Of a stretch of DNA of 13,163 bases, positions 6,688-13,163 are shown one piece after another. The notes below the pieces were generated by a model. That model was not told where the DNA came from and searched no databases. It saw nothing but the letters and a program-made list of their open reading frames with translations. Position 1 is the first letter of the stretch, and each line of letters opens with the position of its first letter. The stretch is from the NCBI GenBank assembly GCA_002347985.1, contig DDYM01000059.1, positions 41,456 through 54,618 of the forward strand. The letters run 5' to 3'. Source of the stretch: Bacteroidetes bacterium UBA2234. Its GTDB lineage: Bacteria > Bacteroidota > Bacteroidia > NS11-12g > UBA955. A program made the position numbers and the translations under genes.

Positions 6688-7638
6688 ATGGCCTTGAACG
6701 CACTTACGTCAACCAATTATAATTTTAAAAATCAAACCCAATTTTATCGAGGTAAGGTAAGGGATGTTTACACCATCGGTAGTGATTTACTCGTTATCGT
6801 GGCATGCGATAGAATCTCTGCTTTTGATCACGTTTTGCCGCGCAGCATCCCGCACAAAGGTCAAGTGTTGAATGCGATTGCAGGTTTTTTTTTAGACAGA
6901 ACGGCTGATATCGTTCAAAATTGGAAAATCAGTACTCCAGATCCTCATGTGACGATCGGACATCGTTGCGAAGCATTGCCGATTGAATTTGTGGTTAGAA
7001 ATTATCTCACCGGGCATGCTTGGCGGGTTTACAATGCAGGAGGACGTGTTTTGTGCGGGAACGAATTGCCCGATGGGTTGAAAGAAAATGATCGATTGCC
7101 CAAACCCATCATTACTCCAGCTACAAAAGCGATGAGCGGCCATGATGAAGATACTTCATACAACGAAATCCTTGAAAAAGGCATCTTAACAAAAGAGCGC
7201 CTAGACGAACTGTGTGAAATCACATTTAAACTGTTCGAAAGAGGCACCGAAATCGCGGCTGAGAAAGGCCTAATATTGGTTGATACAAAATATGAGTTTG
7301 GAATAAAAGACGATAAAGTGATGCTGATCGATGAAATTCATACCCCAGATAGCAGTCGTTTCTTTTACGCAGATACGTATAGCGAACTGCAATCAAAAGG
7401 TCAGCCACAACGACAGTTGAGCAAAGAATTTGTGAGAGAATGGTTGATGGCAAACGGTTTTCAAGGGTTAGACGGTCAGGTCATTCCAACAATGGACGAT
7501 GCGTTTGTGAATAGTATCACCGAGAGATATGAAGAGTTGTATAAAGCCATGACTGGAAATGCATTACAAAGACGTTCCTATGATAATGTAATCGAGGAAA
7601 TCGAAAATAACATTAATCAAACTTTAGAGAAATTATAA
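6688..7638 (+). CDS. purC: Phosphoribosylaminoimidazole-succinocarboxamide synthase (SAICAR synthetase)
   Basis: Catalyses ATP-dependent ligation of aspartate to CAIR, giving SAICAR in de novo purine synthesis in the cytoplasm. Diagnostic motifs appear in order: FYRGKVRDVY near the N-terminus (glycine-rich ATP loop), DRISAFDHVLP, the substrate-binding EFVVRNYLTGHAWRVY, LILVDTKYEFG and DEIHTPDSSRFF. At 316 residues it belongs to the long PurC form common in Bacteroidota and yeast, rather than the roughly 237-residue E. coli form. The frame can be extended to TTG 6670 (adding MLSINF), but ATG 6688 is preferred because the downstream protein begins MALNALTSTNYNFKNQTQFY, in line with homologues. 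Only two bases separate its stop from the next ATG. A run of nine Ts (6885-6893) lies in its coding sequence. Confidence 0.96.
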   Translation: MALNALTSTNYNFKNQTQFYRGKVRDVYTIGSDLLVIVACDRISAFDHVLPRSIPHKGQVLNAIAGFFLDRTADIVQNWKISTPDPHVTIGHRCEALPIEFVVRNYLTGHAWRVYNAGGRVLCGNELPDGLKENDRLPKPIITPATKAMSGHDEDTSYNEILEKGILTKERLDELCEITFKLFERGTEIAAEKGLILVDTKYEFGIKDDKVMLIDEIHTPDSSRFFYADTYSELQSKGQPQRQLSKEFVREWLMANGFQGLDGQVIPTMDDAFVNSITERYEELYKAMTGNALQRRSYDNVIEEIENNINQTLEKL

Positions 7639-7640
7639 AG

Positions 7641-9488
7641 ATGAAAAAATCAATTCTAATGGCTTTGGCAGCCGTAGCGTTATCTACTCAGGTATCTGGA
7701 CAAAACGTTAAGACGTACGCAGGGAAGCAATATTTAGGAAGTGGAGATTATAACTCTACACCCAACAATAATTTGGCGGATGAATTATTCTCAATGCCCA
7801 TGGGTATTTGTGTTGACAATAACAATCGCTTGTGGGTAACCGATATGCATAATGTCATGATTTTGGATGGGGGCACGAGCAGAATCAGAGGAGGCTTTTT
7901 GGGCGATCCAACACAACCGGGCGCAATTGGTATAGACAATGGAACAGGTACTGTGAGTCGTTTCAACATGCCATCTGGGGTTTGTGTAAATAAAAACACC
8001 AATGATGTTTACATCGTGGATACAGACAATGCTTTGATCAGAAAAGGGACGCAGTTTGTCAACGTTTCTAATGGAACTGTTTTTTCGACCATCGCGGGGA
8101 ATTATTCCTTCACTGGAGATCATAAAGATGGTTTAGTGGCCGATGCTTATTTCAGTTCACCTTCAGACATAGAAATCAATTCTGTTGGAGAAATGTATAT
8201 CTGTGATTTTGGAAATGAAGTGATTCGTAAAATTTCTTCAGGTAAGGTTACTACCATCGCGGGTAAGCCTAAAACCTCTGGTGATGCCAATGGCGTGGGT
8301 AGCAACGCGATGTTTTATGCACCTTCGGGCATTTTCTTGGAAGACGATAACAATATGTTGATTGCTGATCGTAATAACAAGAAAATCAAACGATTAAATT
8401 TAAAAACCAACGAAGTGACCACTGTGATTTCTTCAGGCTTGAACATGCCATCAGACATAGTATCTGCCAATGGGAAAATCTACATCGCCGATGAAACTTG
8501 TATCAAAGTATTTGATGGTACCACTTTGAAGGTATACGCAGGACAAGCATCTACGGTTGGATATGTAGACGGTCAAGCGAAGGATGCTAGATTCGGATAT
8601 CTAGGCCTGTTTACTTACCGAAAAGCGGATTCAGCGTTTTTTATTACAGACATTTCAAACAACGTAATTCGCAGATTGACATTCCAAGATCCTCCAGTGG
8701 TTGATTTTGTAGCTAATAAAACAGCGGTTAACGTGAGTCAGACGGTGGCTTTGACATCTACTTGCAGTAACAATACGATTTCATACGCATGGTCGATTTC
8801 TCCCAATACGTATACTTTGCAGTCGAATTCTAAGTTAACAGACAAGAACATTTTTGTATCGTTCAGTGCGGTAGGTTCATATACGATCACTTTTGTTGGT
8901 GCCAATCTGTCCGCCGATAAAACGCAAGTCGTTAAATCTAACTACATAAACGTTTCCAGTTTGTCGGCTGCAAAACCCATTGTTGATTTTGCTGCAGATA
9001 TTACCAATCCAATGACAACTCAAACAGTTAGATTGGTGGATTTGAGTGATAATTTGCCAACATCTTGGACTTGGAGTATTACGCCAAACACATATACGCT
9101 AATGAACGCTACAACATCAGCGAGTAGAAATATGGATGTTAAATTCAATGCTTTGGGCAGTTACAGTGTTACTTTAAAGGCAACAAATACAACGGGAACG
9201 GATCAACGCACGAAAACCAACTACATTCAGGTAGTATTGAGTGCAAATAAGGATTTGCCGGTGAAGCAGGTAGTTTTTTATCCCAATCCAGCAAAAGGGG
9301 TTTTGAATATTTTGGGAATCAATTCAATCGTTTCTGCCACTTTGCAATCGTTGGATGGTAAGAGTGCGCCCGTGTCCTTTGAAGGCAATCAGATCAATTT
9401 GTCTGATGTTTCTGCTGGGATTTACTTTGCTACAGTGAAGGATGAATCGGGCAGGGTGTATCAAACCAAAGTTGTAATCAATCCTTGA
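7641..9488 (+). CDS. Secreted NHL-propeller/PKD protein with type IX secretion sorting domain
   Basis: A 615-residue exported protein. A Sec signal peptide (MKKSILMALAAVALSTQVSG, likely cleavage before Q21) is followed by six NHL-like blades (roughly 45-350), with recurring P-x-[GD]-[IV] and [IV]-x-[DE]-x-x-N-x-x-I-[RK] elements such as MPSGVCVN and FGNEVIRKI. Two PKD-like beta-sandwich repeats (about 353-440 and 447-532) share the W-S-I-[ST]-P-N-T-Y-T-L segment and look like an internal duplication. Residues about 540-615 form a type-A T9SS C-terminal sorting domain, with VVFYPNPAKGVLNI, DVSAGIYFATV and a final TKVVINP. The product is expected to cross the outer membrane by T9SS and be anchored or released. 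Its ligand is unknown. It lies two bases after purC and seems to be the last gene before the terminator at 9509-9540. Confidence 0.9.
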   Translation: MKKSILMALAAVALSTQVSGQNVKTYAGKQYLGSGDYNSTPNNNLADELFSMPMGICVDNNNRLWVTDMHNVMILDGGTSRIRGGFLGDPTQPGAIGIDNGTGTVSRFNMPSGVCVNKNTNDVYIVDTDNALIRKGTQFVNVSNGTVFSTIAGNYSFTGDHKDGLVADAYFSSPSDIEINSVGEMYICDFGNEVIRKISSGKVTTIAGKPKTSGDANGVGSNAMFYAPSGIFLEDDNNMLIADRNNKKIKRLNLKTNEVTTVISSGLNMPSDIVSANGKIYIADETCIKVFDGTTLKVYAGQASTVGYVDGQAKDARFGYLGLFTYRKADSAFFITDISNNVIRRLTFQDPPVVDFVANKTAVNVSQTVALTSTCSNNTISYAWSISPNTYTLQSNSKLTDKNIFVSFSAVGSYTITFVGANLSADKTQVVKSNYINVSSLSAAKPIVDFAADITNPMTTQTVRLVDLSDNLPTSWTWSITPNTYTLMNATTSASRNMDVKFNALGSYSVTLKATNTTGTDQRTKTNYIQVVLSANKDLPVKQVVFYPNPAKGVLNILGINSIVSATLQSLDGKSAPVSFEGNQINLSDVSAGIYFATVKDESGRVYQTKVVINP

Positions 9489-11314
9489 ATCGAATTTTAG
9501 ATATCATCAAAAAAAACCCGTTGAAAAACGGGTTTTTTTTGATGTCCGCCATATCGTTCGGCCTCGCATTGCTGTCGCAATGGCTCGGCCGAACCCTCCT
9601 CATTCACATTCAATCCAATCCTGAAATCCCGCCCTCAATCAAACCCACTCTCCAGTCCGCGGGCTTACAACAAGACATCTCGATTTCTTCCTATTACTCG
9701 ATTATCATCTGCATTTTGCTGCTCCTGCCCAAACGAGCACAACTTATTGCCATATTTCAAGGGGTGTTTCTCTTTCTGCAATCCATTGTAATTCTAATCG
9801 ACTACTACTTACTTAAATCATGGTCCACCAAAATCAATCGCCTGGCCCTAGATTATATCGCTTATCCCCAAGAAATTGTGAATTCCGTTGGGACCCATGA
9901 AAGATTTTATATCGTACTTTTTCTGGTGGCTTTAGTACTTTTTTGCTTGGGATTGGGCAAACTAATTCTATCGATTTGCAATAGCTCCAAGCTCAATTTT
10001 TCTAGCAAATGGATTCAATTCCCCTTGGTTCTGATTTTTATCGTTGGCGCCAGGGGTGGAATTGCTTCCGTTCCTTTGAGTCTAGGTAGTGCACAAAAAA
10101 CAAACAACGGATTGTACAATGCCCTGTCAACCAATTCTTTGTGGAATCTGTTTCACGCCTATCAACAACCAACCCTAGATCAAAATATTCAGGCGGCTTT
10201 GATGCCAAACGCAATGGAAAAAAGTGCCCTGGATAAATATATGGGGCCCGATACTTTTCCCGGTGGCTTAAAAAGAATGCCGCAAATCATTCGAAAAGGA
10301 TCAAACATAATTATCGTTGTTCTTGAAGGAATAGGGGAGCATTGGTTGGAACGCGATCCGTCCGAGTCGATTACACCCAATTTGCTCCACCTGGCGCAAG
10401 ATGGAATGTGGTTCAAAAAAGCCTATGCTGCCGGTGATCGAACCGATAAAGGCCTGGCGGCTATATTTTGTGGATATCCATCCCAGCCAGTGAAAGGAAT
10501 ATTAATGGACCCTTCAAAATGGGGGGCATTGCACCAACAATTTTTACCCTCGGAGTTTCAAAAACAAGGTTATAACACGAATTTCTATTACGGGGGCGAC
10601 CTAGATTTTGCAAATATGGGCACCTTCCTAAAGTTCGTAGGATTTCAGAAAGTCAATACGTATCCGAATTCTGTGAATTCAAAATGGGGCGTGAATGATC
10701 TTGCGATGTCCAATTTGGTTCTCAACGATATCAAACAGTTGCCGCAACCTTTCTTCGCCTCTTGGTTGATGATAAGCAGTCATGAACCGTACGACGTGGT
10801 AGAAAATCAAGATTTATCCGAAACGGAGAAATTAAAACTATCGATTCGATACTCAGACGCGGCCTTGGGGAAGCTCGTAGACGGTCTCAAACGATCCAAT
10901 TTGTATGATTCAACCGTTATTGTTGTAGTGAGCGATCATAGCAAATCGGTTGGCTTGCCAGTAACTGAAGATTACGAACAGGAGTTTTTTAGAATTCCGT
11001 TGATGATTTCTGGAGGCCCAATAAGAGATATGTATAGAGGCGTAGCACCGCATTTAATTGTGAGTCAAACGGATCTTTATGCCACCTTGACAGAGCAGAT
11101 GTTGGGGAAAACCGACAAAATGCCATTTTCTAGAAATATGATTTATGCCAATCACCCCGGAATGGCTATTTCATTCACCGATAATAAGGCTGTTTTGGCT
11201 GCGAGTGGGTATAGACATTACCTATTTATGGATGCTTTTGGATTGAAAACACCCTCAGATTCTTTGGTTTTGGGACTTCAATCACAATTAATTAGAGATT
11301 ATTTTAAAAAGTAG
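9485..11314 (+). CDS. LTA-synthase-like membrane sulfatase-fold protein
   Basis: A membrane-anchored alkaline-phosphatase/sulfatase superfamily enzyme, 609 residues from TTG 9485. About five N-terminal helices (roughly 15-37, 65-83, 87-105, 145-166, 176-195) precede an extracytoplasmic catalytic domain from about 270. Its metal and active-site signature matches LtaS-type enzymes: E281 in VVLEGIG, nucleophile T320 in GDRTDKGLAA, H433 in SSHEPY, and D484-H485 in VVSDHS. LtaS transfers glycerol phosphate; in Gram-negative Bacteroidota the substrate is unknown and may be another phospho-headgroup transfer or hydrolysis in the envelope. The start is uncertain. TTG 9485 overlaps the previous stop (TTGA) but puts the terminator inside the gene. 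ATG 9542 (residue 20) lies just beyond the terminator but leaves no positive charge ahead of the first helix. No distinct promoter was found. Confidence 0.87.
   Translation: MNRILDIIKKNPLKNGFFLMSAISFGLALLSQWLGRTLLIHIQSNPEIPPSIKPTLQSAGLQQDISISSYYSIIICILLLLPKRAQLIAIFQGVFLFLQSIVILIDYYLLKSWSTKINRLALDYIAYPQEIVNSVGTHERFYIVLFLVALVLFCLGLGKLILSICNSSKLNFSSKWIQFPLVLIFIVGARGGIASVPLSLGSAQKTNNGLYNALSTNSLWNLFHAYQQPTLDQNIQAALMPNAMEKSALDKYMGPDTFPGGLKRMPQIIRKGSNIIIVVLEGIGEHWLERDPSESITPNLLHLAQDGMWFKKAYAAGDRTDKGLAAIFCGYPSQPVKGILMDPSKWGALHQQFLPSEFQKQGYNTNFYYGGDLDFANMGTFLKFVGFQKVNTYPNSVNSKWGVNDLAMSNLVLNDIKQLPQPFFASWLMISSHEPYDVVENQDLSETEKLKLSIRYSDAALGKLVDGLKRSNLYDSTVIVVVSDHSKSVGLPVTEDYEQEFFRIPLMISGGPIRDMYRGVAPHLIVSQTDLYATLTEQMLGKTDKMPFSRNMIYANHPGMAISFTDNKAVLAASGYRHYLFMDAFGLKTPSDSLVLGLQSQLIRDYFKK
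9509..9540 (+). terminator. Intrinsic transcription terminator after the T9SS protein gene
   Basis: Eight As, CCCGTT, a GAAA loop (9523-9526), AACGGG and eight Ts form a perfect 14-bp stem (9509-9522 with 9527-9540) ending in a U-tract, 20 bases after the stop at 9488. The A-tract on the other side makes it potentially bidirectional. It lies inside the longest open frame of the next gene, where it encodes KKNPLKNGFF. Confidence 0.88.
9556..9594 (+). repeat. Second stem-loop just after the terminator, in the 5' end of the LTA-synthase-like gene
   Basis: GTTCGGCC (9556-9563) pairs with GGCCGAAC (9587-9594), and inside this CATTGC (9567-9572) pairs with GCAATG (9577-9582) around the loop TGTC, with a 3x4-nt internal loop between the stems. 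It begins 12 bases after ATG 9542. No T-run follows, so it would act, if at all, at the RNA or translation level. Confidence 0.6.
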
Positions 11315-11331
11315 TGTAACATTTTTATCCA

Positions 11332-11363
11332 TTTGTCGTCCATGTGTTATGGCATCAAATTTG
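11332..11363 (+). promoter_or_regulatory. Possible promoter for the small membrane protein-LytS-LytTR operon
   Basis: TTTG at 11332-11335 and CAAATTTG at 11356-11363 are separated by 20 bases, within the 19-21 expected for Bacteroidota -33/-7 pairs. The -7 element differs from TAnnTTTG at its first base only. It sits 14 bases ahead of ATG 11378 in the 63-base gap after the LTA-synthase-like gene. No intrinsic terminator was seen in the same gap. Confidence 0.38.
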
Positions 11364-11377
11364 CCAAATAGAAAACC

Positions 11378-11596
11378 ATGGATAAACGATTGAAAAAGAA
11401 TTGTACCATCATCGCCACCTTGCTCACAATGAATGTGGTGGGATTCTTTGTAGCAGAAGCATATTTTTCATCTACATCCCAGACTGCGCATATAAATCAT
11501 AGCGTATTATTTGAATTGTTCGATCTAAGTCCAAAAATGGTAGCGCCGTCAAAATGGCTAGAAATGGGCTTCGAGTTGATCAAAAAAATGAAGTAA
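11378..11596 (+). CDS. Small single-helix membrane protein of unknown function
   Basis: A 72-residue reading frame starting with ATG (MDKRLKKNCTIIATLLTMNV...). Residues 1-8 are strongly basic. A hydrophobic helix spans about 9-30, and the remainder (FSSTSQTAHINHSV... ending ELIKKMK) is polar with a short hydrophobic patch and a basic tail. By the positive-inside rule the N-terminus is cytoplasmic and the C-terminal 40 residues would face the periplasm; an uncleaved signal anchor or a signal peptide are both possible. I recognise no family. It is 63 bases after the sulfatase-fold gene and 16 bases before the sensor kinase gene on the same strand. A place in the signalling operon, perhaps as an accessory or regulatory peptide, is therefore inferred from position only. 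Real coding status is probable, not certain. Confidence 0.6.
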   Translation: MDKRLKKNCTIIATLLTMNVVGFFVAEAYFSSTSQTAHINHSVLFELFDLSPKMVAPSKWLEMGFELIKKMK

Positions 11597-11612
11597 TTAC
11601 TTCCAAATTGAA

Positions 11613-12680
11613 ATGCCTTTAGGGACACAAAAGCCGTTTCATAAAATATTTTCTCAATCTGAGAAAGTTCTTACCCAATTCAAACTTTACCACGTTCTTT
11701 TTTGGCTGATATATTCGGTTGTCATTGCGGCCGTAATTCGAATTGGAAACTCCTGGGGCGATTCCATTTTGCGTCAGTTGCCTATTTTGGCTACCCATGC
11801 CATCGTTGTTTATTTCAATCTCTATTTTCTGGTACCTCGGTTTCTTCTGAACAGGAACTACGTATCCTATATTTTTTCAGCGTTGTTGCTCATAAGCGCG
11901 GCGTCTTTTCCAATTTCTATTTTAACCTATTCTCTGGTTGCCAATCAAGATATTCAAAGTGTTGTTTGGTCTTCGTTTTTCTTGTTTTTAATTGGTTTGG
12001 GATTGTTGTTTAGTATCATTTTGTCCATGACGTTAAAGTTCTTAAAAGATTGGTATGATGATCAGCAATCAAAAAGAGACCTACAAAAGATGCAATTGCA
12101 ATCAGAATTGAAATTTTTAAAAACACAGATCAATCCGCATTTTTTGTTCAATTCGCTCAATAATCTATATGCTCTTACATTGATAAAGAGTGATTTGGCA
12201 CCTCAGGTTGTATTGCGTTTGAGCGATATCCTACGTTATGTTTTATATGAAACCAGCGAGGGCAAAGTGGATCTGCAAAAGGAGCTGCAGCATTTGAGTG
12301 ATTTTGTCTCATTAGAACAGATGAGAGTAGGCGATCGAGTGAAAGTAGAAATCGACCTAGAAGAGCCTATGAAGGACTTCCTTGTAGAACCAATGCTTTT
12401 TTTAACGCTCATTGAAAATGCTTTTAAGCATGGGGCTCAGTCTGCCTCGGAAGAAGGGTGGGTGAAAATCACGGGTACTTCTTTGGTGGGTGGATATAGT
12501 CTATTCGTCGAAAACTCCAAACCCATTGAATATCAAGCGTCAGCCCACGGCGGCATTGGGCTTGACAATTTAAAGAAGCGCCTAAATTATATATATCCAG
12601 AGTCCCATGAATTAATCATCGTAAACGAAGAATACAAATACAGCGTTAAACTAAATATCGAATTACACTATGCCGAATAA
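11613..12680 (+). CDS. LytS-type membrane sensor histidine kinase
   Basis: A 355-residue kinase of the His_kinase/LytS (YehU-like) family that would phosphorylate the adjacent LytTR regulator. Four hydrophobic helices (about 26-43, 55-73, 84-108, 118-142) form the sensor part, with no large extracytoplasmic loop. A helical linker (DWYDDQQSKRDLQKMQLQSE, from 146) leads to the phospho-acceptor motif QINPHFLFNSLNNL with H176. The GHKL ATPase domain shows the N-box LIENAFKHG (E268, N269, H273) and the G-box GGIGLDNLKKRL (G313-L324). Length and order match Bacteroidota members. The signal is unknown; in this architecture it is probably sensed in or near the membrane. The gene is 16 bases downstream of the small membrane protein gene and overlaps the response regulator by 11 bases (12670-12680), indicating co-translation. 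Confidence 0.94.
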   Translation: MPLGTQKPFHKIFSQSEKVLTQFKLYHVLFWLIYSVVIAAVIRIGNSWGDSILRQLPILATHAIVVYFNLYFLVPRFLLNRNYVSYIFSALLLISAASFPISILTYSLVANQDIQSVVWSSFFLFLIGLGLLFSIILSMTLKFLKDWYDDQQSKRDLQKMQLQSELKFLKTQINPHFLFNSLNNLYALTLIKSDLAPQVVLRLSDILRYVLYETSEGKVDLQKELQHLSDFVSLEQMRVGDRVKVEIDLEEPMKDFLVEPMLFLTLIENAFKHGAQSASEEGWVKITGTSLVGGYSLFVENSKPIEYQASAHGGIGLDNLKKRLNYIYPESHELIIVNEEYKYSVKLNIELHYAE

Positions 12681-13163
12681 TCCAATAAAAAGTATTCTCA
12701 TTGATGATGAGCCCTTGGCACTTGAAGTTCTGAAGTCTCATCTTATGAATTTTCCAAGAATTGAAATTGTGAATACTTTTTCAAATGCTTCGGACGCGCT
12801 GTTATGGCTTGGATCAAACCAAGTAGATGTTGTTTTTACTGACATTCAGATGCCGGGGATTACAGGCTTGGAATTGGTGAAAAATCAATATCCCGCACCA
12901 CATGCGGTTATATTTACAACAGCACATACCAATTTTGCGGCAGATGCTTTTGAGTTTGAAGCCCTAGATTATCTGCTAAAGCCGATTTCGCCGGAGAGAA
13001 TGGAGAAGGCGATAAAACGACTGGAAGAGTATGTTTCAATAAAGCGGGATTCGGATGAAGATGTAAGTGTAAAACCCGATTTTGTATTCGTTAAGGTGGA
13101 CGGTCAGCACCAGAAAATTGCCTACAACGACATTCTCTATGTTGAGGCATTTGCGGATTATGT
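12670..13163 (+). CDS. LytTR-family response regulator (partial, cut by window edge)
   Basis: The frame opens with ATG 12670 inside the kinase gene and is still open at the window end, giving 164 residues. Residues 6-120 are a receiver domain: acidic pocket D12-D13 (ILIDDEPLA), phospho-acceptor D58 in FTDIQMPG, T84 in IFTTAH and K104 in DYLLKP. After a charged linker (about 112-133) the start of a LytTR DNA-binding domain is visible (FVFVKVDGQHQKIAYNDILY, then VEAFADYV). LytTR regulators bind direct repeats in promoters through an all-beta fold. This is the expected partner of the overlapping LytS-type kinase. The start is supported by the canonical distance to the DDE motif. The remaining part of the DNA-binding domain lies outside the window. 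Confidence 0.93.
   Translation, partial: MPNNPIKSILIDDEPLALEVLKSHLMNFPRIEIVNTFSNASDALLWLGSNQVDVVFTDIQMPGITGLELVKNQYPAPHAVIFTTAHTNFAADAFEFEALDYLLKPISPERMEKAIKRLEEYVSIKRDSDEDVSVKPDFVFVKVDGQHQKIAYNDILYVEAFADY

Noticed and set aside
11702..12013. Plus-strand open frame of 103 residues overlapping the kinase gene
   Set aside because: It is an out-of-frame reading of the hydrophobic helices of the LytS-type kinase, whose full set of motifs is intact in the main frame.

Overview
The window looks like a chromosomal segment of a member of the Bacteroidota. The evidence is a secreted protein ending in a type IX secretion (T9SS) sorting domain, a surface lipoprotein of the FG-GAP/ASPIC-UnbV type, a long-form PurC, LytS/LytTR-type two-component genes, promoter-like TAnnTTTG (-7) elements, and the near absence of Shine-Dalgarno sequences. 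Base composition is moderately AT-rich and broadly even. I see no tRNA, rRNA, CRISPR array, insertion sequence or integrase.

Layout. (1) Positions 1-506, minus strand: the N-terminal part of a two-transmembrane sensor protein, probably a histidine kinase, cut by the window edge. (2) 608-2008, plus strand: a GlcD-type FAD-linked 2-hydroxyacid dehydrogenase. It ends tail-to-tail with a minus-strand group, sharing the tetranucleotide TTAA between the two stop codons. (3) 5468-2005, minus strand: a large lipoprotein with seven calcium-type DxDxDG repeats and an ASPIC/UnbV domain, then a divergent SAM hydroxide adenosyltransferase-family (DUF62) protein, translationally coupled (ATGA) to a small ABM-domain protein. 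(4) 5667-9488, plus strand: a compact transcription unit of phoH-like ATPase (TTG start), purC and a T9SS-exported beta-propeller/PKD protein, closed by a very strong intrinsic terminator at 9509-9540. (5) 9485-11314: a membrane-anchored LTA-synthase-like sulfatase-fold protein whose longest reading frame runs through that terminator. (6) 11378 to the window end: a small one-helix membrane protein, a LytS-type membrane histidine kinase and a LytTR response regulator (cut by the window edge). These are tightly packed and look like one signalling operon.

Most genes are recognisable housekeeping or envelope functions, and I do not see a clearly new multi-gene defence or mobile system. The points most worth attention are: a perfect 12-bp GC-rich palindrome inside the glcD-type gene that coincides with an altered FAD-domain motif (ENAGG to HGAGG); the terminator plus second hairpin laid over the start of the LTA-synthase-like gene; the degenerate active-site region of the DUF62 protein; and an undescribed small membrane protein directly ahead of the LytS/LytTR pair. 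No gene-free stretch exceeds 300 bases; the longest is about 200 bases (5469-5666) and holds divergent promoter candidates.
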